Assembly: GCA_030429925.1 (NCBI GenBank)
Contig: JAUIGQ010000008.1
Location: 1-40,855, forward strand
Source of the DNA: Bacteroidia bacterium
GTDB lineage: Bacteria; Bacteroidota; Bacteroidia; Flavobacteriales_E; Vicingaceae
Length of the DNA stretch: 40,855 nt
Reading direction: 5' to 3'
The position numbers were made by a program, and so were the translations under genes. This document shows positions 37,195 through 40,855 of the stretch, piece after piece. Each line of letters opens with the position of its first letter. Within the stretch, counting starts at the first letter, position 1. The notes beneath the pieces were generated by a model, which did not search any database, had not been told where the DNA came from, and saw nothing but the letters and a program-made list of their open reading frames with translations.

Positions 37195-37725
37195 ATGAAC
37201 ACAGAAGAAAAAGTCCGTGGGTTGATAAGAGATATCCCCAATTTTCCAAAGGAGGGAATCATTTTTAAAGACATAACTCCTTTATTGGAACATCCTGAAG
37301 TTACTGCTGAGATCACTTCGGCATTATTAGAACCTTTTAGGGATTGTGAAATTGATGCCATCTTGGGAATTGAAAGTCGTGGCTTCTTTTGGGGATTGTT
37401 AATGGCTCAAGCTTTAGAGGTTCCCTTCATTCCTGTGAGAAAGGAGGGGAAACTGCCGTATAAAACCATCAAACACAAATACGATCTTGAATACGGTAGT
37501 GCCGTGATCGAAGTGCATGAAGATGCCATCAAGGTGGGAAGTAAAGTGCTGGTGCATGATGATCTTTTAGCTACGGGTGGAACAGCAGAAGCAGCAGCTA
37601 GACTAGTAGAACAGAGAGGGGCAGAAGTAGTTGGGTTTTCTTTTTTGGTAATTTTGAACTTCCTAAAGGGTAAGAATGTTCTATCAAAAATTAGCAATAA
37701 GGTAGAAGCCGTAGTAGAATATTAA
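37195..37725 (+). CDS. apt: Adenine phosphoribosyltransferase
   Basis: Apt salvages adenine with PRPP to AMP. 176 residues, normal length. The family signature runs through IPNFPKEGIIFKDITPLL near the N-terminus, LGIESRGFFWGLLMAQAL, and the PRPP-binding loop VLVHDDLLATGGTAEAAA at about 117-134. The catalytic flexible loop is VRKEGKLPYKTIKHKYDLEYG. An acyl-CoA dehydrogenase gene starts 14 bases downstream on the same strand and is probably co-transcribed. A 231-base gap with an AT-rich palindrome precedes it. Confidence 0.95.
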   Translation: MNTEEKVRGLIRDIPNFPKEGIIFKDITPLLEHPEVTAEITSALLEPFRDCEIDAILGIESRGFFWGLLMAQALEVPFIPVRKEGKLPYKTIKHKYDLEYGSAVIEVHEDAIKVGSKVLVHDDLLATGGTAEAAARLVEQRGAEVVGFSFLVILNFLKGKNVLSKISNKVEAVVEY

Positions 37726-37739
37726 AACGACAGATTTAG

Positions 37740-38879
37740 ATGGATTTTTCTCAGACTGAAAATCAACAGATGGTGGCCGATATGGCCAGAGACTTTGCAG
37801 AAAGTCATATTCGTCCGGATATGATGAAGTGGGATGAAAGTCAGGAATTCCCAATTGAAGTATTTAAGAAATTAGGTGAATTGGGAATGATGGGAGTCTT
37901 AGTCCCACAAGAATACGGGGGAGCGGGCTTCGGTTATCACGAATATATTACTGTTATAACTGAGATCGCTAAAGTTTGTGGATCGATCGGTTTAAGTGTT
38001 GCAGCGCACAATTCATTGTGCACAGGACATATATTGGCCTTTGGAAATGAAGAGCAAAAGAAAAAGTACCTGCCCAAGCTAGCAACTGCTGAGCATATAG
38101 GGGCATGGGGATTAACTGAGCACAATACCGGATCAGATGCCGGGGGGATGAATACCACTGCCAAGCAAGATGGAGATCATTGGATCTTGAACGGAGCCAA
38201 GAACTTCATTACCCATGCCATTTCTGGAGATGTTGCAGTAGTGATCGCCAGAACAGGTGAGAAAGGAGACTCTCATGGTATGACAGCCTTTGTGATTGAA
38301 AAAGGCACTCCCGGTTTTAGTTCAGGTAAGAAGGAAGATAAATTGGGAATGAGAGCCTCCGAAACCGCCGAGTTGATCTTTCAAGATTGCAGGGTGCACA
38401 AAGATCAAATCCTAGGTAAGGTAGGAGAAGGCTTTCCACAGGCAATGAAAGTTTTAGATGGAGGTAGAATATCTATTGCAGCTCTATCCTTGGGAATTGC
38501 TAAAGGAGCTTATGAAGCAGCTAAAAAGTATTCAAAAGAAAGAGAGCAGTTTGGTCAGGCCATTTCTAATTTCCAGGCCATTGCTTTTAAGTTAGCAGAT
38601 ATGGCAACGGAGATAGAAGCGGCAGAATTGCTTACTCATCAGGCCGCAGATCTAAAGAACAAAGGTCAGAAGATGACCAAGGAATCTGCTTATGCAAAAT
38701 ACTATGCTTCTGAAGTTGCAGTGAGGGTGTCCAACGAAGCTGTTCAGATCTTTGGAGGCTATGGATATACCAAAGAATTTCCTGCAGAAAAGTATTACAG
38801 AGATTCTAAGCTATGCACTATTGGTGAAGGAACTTCTGAGATTCAGAAGCTGGTTATTTCAAGGGAGATTTTGAAATAG
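37740..38879 (+). CDS. Acyl-CoA dehydrogenase (short/medium-chain type)
   Basis: A 379-residue FAD enzyme that introduces the alpha,beta double bond in acyl-CoA during fatty-acid or branched-chain amino-acid breakdown. GLTEHNTGSDAGGMNTTAK is the first ACAD signature (FAD site, usually LTEPxAGSD), KLGMRASETAELIFQDCRV the middle beta domain, and QIFGGYGYTKEFPAEKYYRD with IGEGTSEIQKLVISREIL the C-terminal signature; the catalytic base is the Glu of GEGTSE. Chain length cannot be fixed; butyryl- or isovaleryl-type are the likeliest. It follows apt by 14 bases. No electron-transfer-flavoprotein genes are near. Confidence 0.93.
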   Translation: MDFSQTENQQMVADMARDFAESHIRPDMMKWDESQEFPIEVFKKLGELGMMGVLVPQEYGGAGFGYHEYITVITEIAKVCGSIGLSVAAHNSLCTGHILAFGNEEQKKKYLPKLATAEHIGAWGLTEHNTGSDAGGMNTTAKQDGDHWILNGAKNFITHAISGDVAVVIARTGEKGDSHGMTAFVIEKGTPGFSSGKKEDKLGMRASETAELIFQDCRVHKDQILGKVGEGFPQAMKVLDGGRISIAALSLGIAKGAYEAAKKYSKEREQFGQAISNFQAIAFKLADMATEIEAAELLTHQAADLKNKGQKMTKESAYAKYYASEVAVRVSNEAVQIFGGYGYTKEFPAEKYYRDSKLCTIGEGTSEIQKLVISREILK

Positions 38880-38880
38880 A

Positions 38881-38985
38881 TTCTAGAGCCAAGAGCCAAG
38901 AAGCAGGAAGCAGGGCTGAATTTGGATTCAATTAAAATCCTCTTCATTCTTTATTCTGTTCTCTGAACTCTGCTTTCTTAATACC
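38881..38985. repeat. Inverted pair of purine-rich tandem repeats
   Basis: After the dehydrogenase stop, AGAGCCAAGAGCCAAGAAGCA-type units are followed at about 38940-38980 by a pyrimidine-rich string (CATTCTTTATTCTGTTCTC ... CTGCTTTCTT) that is an inverted copy of the same kind of repeat (AAGAAGCAG versus AAGAAAGCAG). Related strings follow gyrB and purM. Confidence 0.5.
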
Positions 38986-39030
38986 AATCTCTTTTTTTAA
39001 TTTCTAGTTTTTAGTTTCAACTTTTCTAAT

Positions 39031-39038
39031 TACTTTTG
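39031..39038 (+). promoter_or_regulatory. Candidate -7 box (TACTTTTG) for rpsU
   Basis: An exact TAnnTTTG 28 bases before the rpsU ATG, giving a leader of roughly 20 bases that includes the SD. The -33 region is GTTTTT without TTG. Confidence 0.45.
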
Positions 39039-39053
39039 CCGTCCATTAAATTT

Positions 39054-39060
39054 AAAGGAG
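39054..39060 (+). promoter_or_regulatory. rpsU: Strong Shine-Dalgarno (AAAGGAG) of rpsU
   Basis: AAAGGAG with a 6-base spacer to the ATG. In flavobacteria protein bS21 helps hide the anti-SD of 16S rRNA, and rpsU itself keeps a strong SD, so ribosomes lacking bS21 favour its mRNA. The sequence here fits that autoregulation. Confidence 0.8.
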
Positions 39061-39066
39061 AAAACA

Positions 39067-39261
39067 ATGCTAATTGTACCTGTAAAAGAAGGCGAGAATA
39101 TTGAGAGAGCTCTTAAGAAGTTCAAGAAGAAATTCGAAAGAACCGGAACAGTTAAGGAATTGAGAAGTCGTCAGCACTTCACCAAGCCATCTGTAGAGAG
39201 AAGAGAAGAGATCAAGAAAGCCATCTACAAAGAGCAAATGCAGAGAGAAGAAGAGGCATAA
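39067..39261 (+). CDS. rpsU: 30S ribosomal protein S21
   Basis: 64 residues, the normal size of bS21, a basic small-subunit protein near the anti-SD of 16S rRNA. It starts LIVPVKEGENIERALKKFKKKFERTG, the family signature, and continues KELRSRQHFTKPSVERREE with a basic/acidic helical tail. It has a strong SD, rare in this window and consistent with control by its own level on the ribosome. A hairpin terminator follows and ends exactly at the xerC start codon. This rpsU-xerC-hpf order is common in Bacteroidota. Confidence 0.95.
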   Translation: MLIVPVKEGENIERALKKFKKKFERTGTVKELRSRQHFTKPSVERREEIKKAIYKEQMQREEEA

Positions 39262-39286
39262 GCCTTTTTCTTTTATACAGATATTG

Positions 39287-39336
39287 ACCACTTTGATACT
39301 TTGCGTAACTTGCATTGATATCAAGGTGGTTTTTTT
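39287..39336 (+). terminator. Hairpin terminator/attenuator abutting the xerC ATG
   Basis: The 12-bp stem ACCACTTTGATA (39287-39298) pairs with TATCAAGGTGGT (39319-39330, one T-G wobble) around a 20-base loop, then seven T (39330-39336) run straight into the ATG at 39337. It looks like the rpsU terminator, so xerC needs read-through or a promoter inside the hairpin. The 3' arm AAGGTGG could also act as a weak, hidden SD. Confidence 0.8.
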
Positions 39337-40212
39337 ATGTCCTATTCCGACTTCCTGTCCTACCTTCAGAACGAGAAGAGATATTCGGTCCATACCATTG
39401 CGGCCTATGAGAATGATCTGTTGCAGTTCACAGATTTCCTAGCTACTACCTATGGCTCTGATGATCTTTTAGGTGCTACTCCTTCTGCTCTTAGGTCTTG
39501 GGTGGTTTCTTTGTTGGATGAGGGGGTAAGTCCTCGCTCAGTGCAAAGGAAGATCTCTTCCTTAAAATCATTTTATCGTTTTCACTTTAAGAGAGGTGAT
39601 ATTGAGAAACTGCCAACCTCTAAATTGCAATCGCCTAAGCAGAAAAAAACACTTCCGGCATTTGTGAAGGAGAGCGAGATGAATATGCTTTTGGAGGAGC
39701 TTCAATTCGAAGAGGGATTTGAAGGATTGAGAGATAAGGTATTGATCGAGTTGCTTTATTCTTCGGGCATGAGATTAAGTGAGTTGATCGGGGTCAAGTT
39801 GAAGGATATCGATCTTCATGATTCAACGGTAAAGGTATTAGGTAAGAGGAATAAGGAGAGAAAGATCCCTTTGCATCATCATATTATAGATCTATTGAAA
39901 TTGTATTTCGAAGAGCGCGAGAAATTGGCCGAAACCGATTTCCTAATAATTACTAATAAGGGGAATAAGATCTATCCGAAATTTGTTTATCGAAAGGTTA
40001 ATCACTACCTTAGTCAGGTAACTTCTATGAGCAAGAAGAGTCCTCACGTTTTACGTCACACCTTTGCCACTCATATGCTGAACAACGGAGCAGATCTAAA
40101 TACGATCAAGGAGATTCTGGGGCATGCGAACCTCTCGGCCACCCAGATTTATACTCACAATTCCATTGAGAAATTAAAAAACATATATAAACAAGCTCAC
40201 CCTAGAGCATAA
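39337..40212 (+). CDS. xerC: Tyrosine recombinase XerC/XerD-like
   Basis: A 291-residue Xer recombinase, which resolves chromosome dimers at dif. The N-terminal SAM-like DNA-binding domain (FLSYLQNEKRYSVHTIAAYENDL) spans about 1-90. The catalytic domain has all six active residues: R146 (SSGMRLSEL), K170 (LGKRN), H237 and R240 (PHVLRHTFATH), H263 (LGHANLS) and Y272 (TQIYTH). The setting between rpsU and hpf is the conserved housekeeping place in Bacteroidota, so this is chromosomal Xer rather than a mobile-element integrase. Whether it is called XerC or XerD needs a tree. Its start codon is preceded directly by the rpsU terminator. Confidence 0.92.
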   Translation: MSYSDFLSYLQNEKRYSVHTIAAYENDLLQFTDFLATTYGSDDLLGATPSALRSWVVSLLDEGVSPRSVQRKISSLKSFYRFHFKRGDIEKLPTSKLQSPKQKKTLPAFVKESEMNMLLEELQFEEGFEGLRDKVLIELLYSSGMRLSELIGVKLKDIDLHDSTVKVLGKRNKERKIPLHHHIIDLLKLYFEEREKLAETDFLIITNKGNKIYPKFVYRKVNHYLSQVTSMSKKSPHVLRHTFATHMLNNGADLNTIKEILGHANLSATQIYTHNSIEKLKNIYKQAHPRA

Positions 40213-40223
40213 AATTCAATACT

Positions 40224-40532
40224 ATGCAAGTAAAATTGAACGTAAGATCAGTCAACTTTGACGCAGACCAAAAATTGATCGATTTCATCCAAGGAAGATT
40301 GGATAAACTAACTCACTTTTTCGACCGCATTATTGAGGCGGATGTATACCTTAAAGTAGATAACAATCACGAAACTGAAAATAAGACTGTAGAAATACGT
40401 TTAATGATACCCGGTAACGACTTATTTGCGAAAAAAACGGCCAAAAATTTCGAGGCTGCCACAGATGAGGTTGCAGAAGCCCTCAGAAGACAAGCAAAAA
40501 AGAGAAAAGAAAAAGTTTGGGGAGTGTCGTAA
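40224..40532 (+). CDS. hpf: Ribosome hibernation factor, short HPF/RaiA type
   Basis: 102 residues, the short form of the ribosome hibernation/associated-inhibitor family (HPF/RaiA, sigma-54-modulation type). The beta-alpha-beta-beta-beta-alpha fold is visible: MQVKLNVRSVNFDADQKLID, helix FIQGRLDKLTHFFDRI, strands ADVYLKVDN and KTVEIRLMIPG, then the basic helix FEAATDEVAEALRRQAKKRKE that contacts rRNA. It binds the 30S decoding region in stationary phase and blocks translation. It follows xerC by 11 bases, probably in the same transcript. The long-form C-terminal domain is absent. Confidence 0.93.
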   Translation: MQVKLNVRSVNFDADQKLIDFIQGRLDKLTHFFDRIIEADVYLKVDNNHETENKTVEIRLMIPGNDLFAKKTAKNFEAATDEVAEALRRQAKKRKEKVWGVS

Positions 40533-40620
40533 ATACTGAAAAAAATCAGTCATTTTTAATCTTAGCAAAAGACCCTTAAAAAAAATACTGACAAATATTT
40601 CAGGATACTAGAATCTTTTA

Positions 40621-40628
40621 TAAATTTG
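40621..40628 (+). promoter_or_regulatory. Candidate promoter of the tRNA cluster (TAAATTTG)
   Basis: An exact TAnnTTTG in the 148-base gap after hpf, about 52 bases before tRNA-Thr. An ATTTC (40597-40601) stands about 20 bases upstream where TTTG would be expected. Confidence 0.5.
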
Positions 40629-40680
40629 CAGACCTTTTTCGAGCCTATTTTATAGTGCCGGGAAAGGTCTTTTAATTGAT

Positions 40681-40754
40681 GCCGATGTAGCTCAGTTGGC
40701 CAGAGCAGCTGATTTGTAATCAGCGGGTCGGGGGTTCGAATCCCTCCATCGGCT
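40681..40754 (+). tRNA. tRNA-Thr (anticodon TGT)
   Basis: A complete 74-base cloverleaf: acceptor GCCGATG/CATCGGC, D arm with AGCTCAGTTGG, anticodon stem GCTGA/TCAGC with loop TTTGTAA (anticodon TGT), and T arm GGGGGTTCGAATCCCTC. No CCA is encoded. It opens the usual Bacteroidota tRNA cluster ahead of tuf. Confidence 0.96.
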
Positions 40755-40788
40755 CTCGTTCTTTTACAAAATTGACGACTAAAAAGTC

Positions 40789-40855
40789 GGGGAGATACTC
40801 AAGCGGCCAACGAGGACAGACTGTAAATCTGTTGACTATGTCTTCGCAGGTTCGA
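40789..40855 (+). tRNA. tRNA-Tyr (anticodon GTA), cut by the window end
   Basis: It starts with GGGGAGATACTCAAGCGGCC. The anticodon stem ACAGA/TCTGT frames loop CTGTAAA (anticodon GTA), then a long variable arm (TGACTATGTCTTC), as class II tRNA-Tyr requires, and the start of the T arm (GCAGGTTCGA). The remaining about 16 bases lie outside the window. Confidence 0.93.

Noticed and set aside
39337-40212. Xer gene as an integrase of a mobile element, with tRNA-Thr as attachment site
   Set aside because: The gene stands in its conserved housekeeping position, tRNA-Thr is intact and no phage or conjugation genes or duplicated tRNA ends are visible.
40535-40560. Hairpin ACTGA/TCAGT after hpf as a terminator
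   Set aside because: The stem has only five A/T-rich pairs and the T-run is interrupted; too weak to call.

Overview
The window comes from a Bacteroidota chromosome, most likely a marine-type Flavobacteriales member (Cryomorphaceae/Crocinitomicaceae-like; the family is a guess). Several things point this way. The base composition is about 40% GC. Promoter -7 boxes are of the TAnnTTTG type. SecD and SecF form one polypeptide, and glutamine synthetase is type III. Type IX secretion (T9SS) signatures recur: a C-terminal sorting domain, a gliding-motility C-terminal domain, a PorE-like envelope protein and an SprB-like repeat. The gene order rpsU-xerC-hpf-tRNA-Thr-tRNA-Tyr is the usual Bacteroidota approach to the tuf/secE/nusG locus. 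Most genes lack a Shine-Dalgarno (SD) sequence, but rpsU has a strong one, as is known for flavobacteria.

Region 1 (1-8.6 kb): a minus-strand open frame enters from the left edge. It joins the N-terminus of MurB in frame to the middle of a membrane-bound MutS-like protein. Divergent to it are two overlapping glycosyltransferase genes, which run tail-to-tail into ftsE. Then comes a two-gene envelope operon: a 1064-residue TPR protein and an outer-membrane beta-barrel, both preceded by GGAGG.

Region 2 (8.7-16.4 kb): gyrB ends at a double terminator. Opposite lie an ECF sigma factor and a single-pass membrane protein whose outer end is a gliding-motility C-terminal domain. These two overlap and probably form a sigma/anti-sigma-like pair. 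Malate dehydrogenase then meets, tail-to-tail, a secreted FG-GAP protein with a T9SS sorting domain.

Region 3 (16.4-28.6 kb): secDF from a good promoter, tatA with a Ca2+/Na+ antiporter, glnN, a PorE-like TPR/propeller/OmpA protein, purM, then prfA-pyrF. This is mostly core metabolism, translation and secretion, separated by clear hairpin terminators.

Region 4 (28.6-29.1 kb): a gene-free 0.5-kb composite repeat with imperfect terminal inverted repeats and internal hairpins.

Region 5 (29.1-36.4 kb): a DUF2851 protein, a PspC-like membrane protein, a K+-channel/RCK protein and an RmlD-like reductase in a tight row. A three-gene row follows: an AGCS symporter with an unusual secreted N-terminal extension, a lipoprotein and a triple helix-hairpin-helix protein. 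It ends against an unknown exported protein on the other strand.

Region 6 (37-40.9 kb): apt and an acyl-CoA dehydrogenase, then rpsU, xerC, hpf, tRNA-Thr(TGT) and a tRNA-Tyr(GTA) cut by the window end.

I see no phage, CRISPR array, toxin-antitoxin pair or recognisable defence island. The items most worth a second look are the murB/MutS-like chimera, the composite repeat, the sigma/gliding-domain pair, the extended symporter, the SD-bearing genes, and terminators placed directly against the next start codon.
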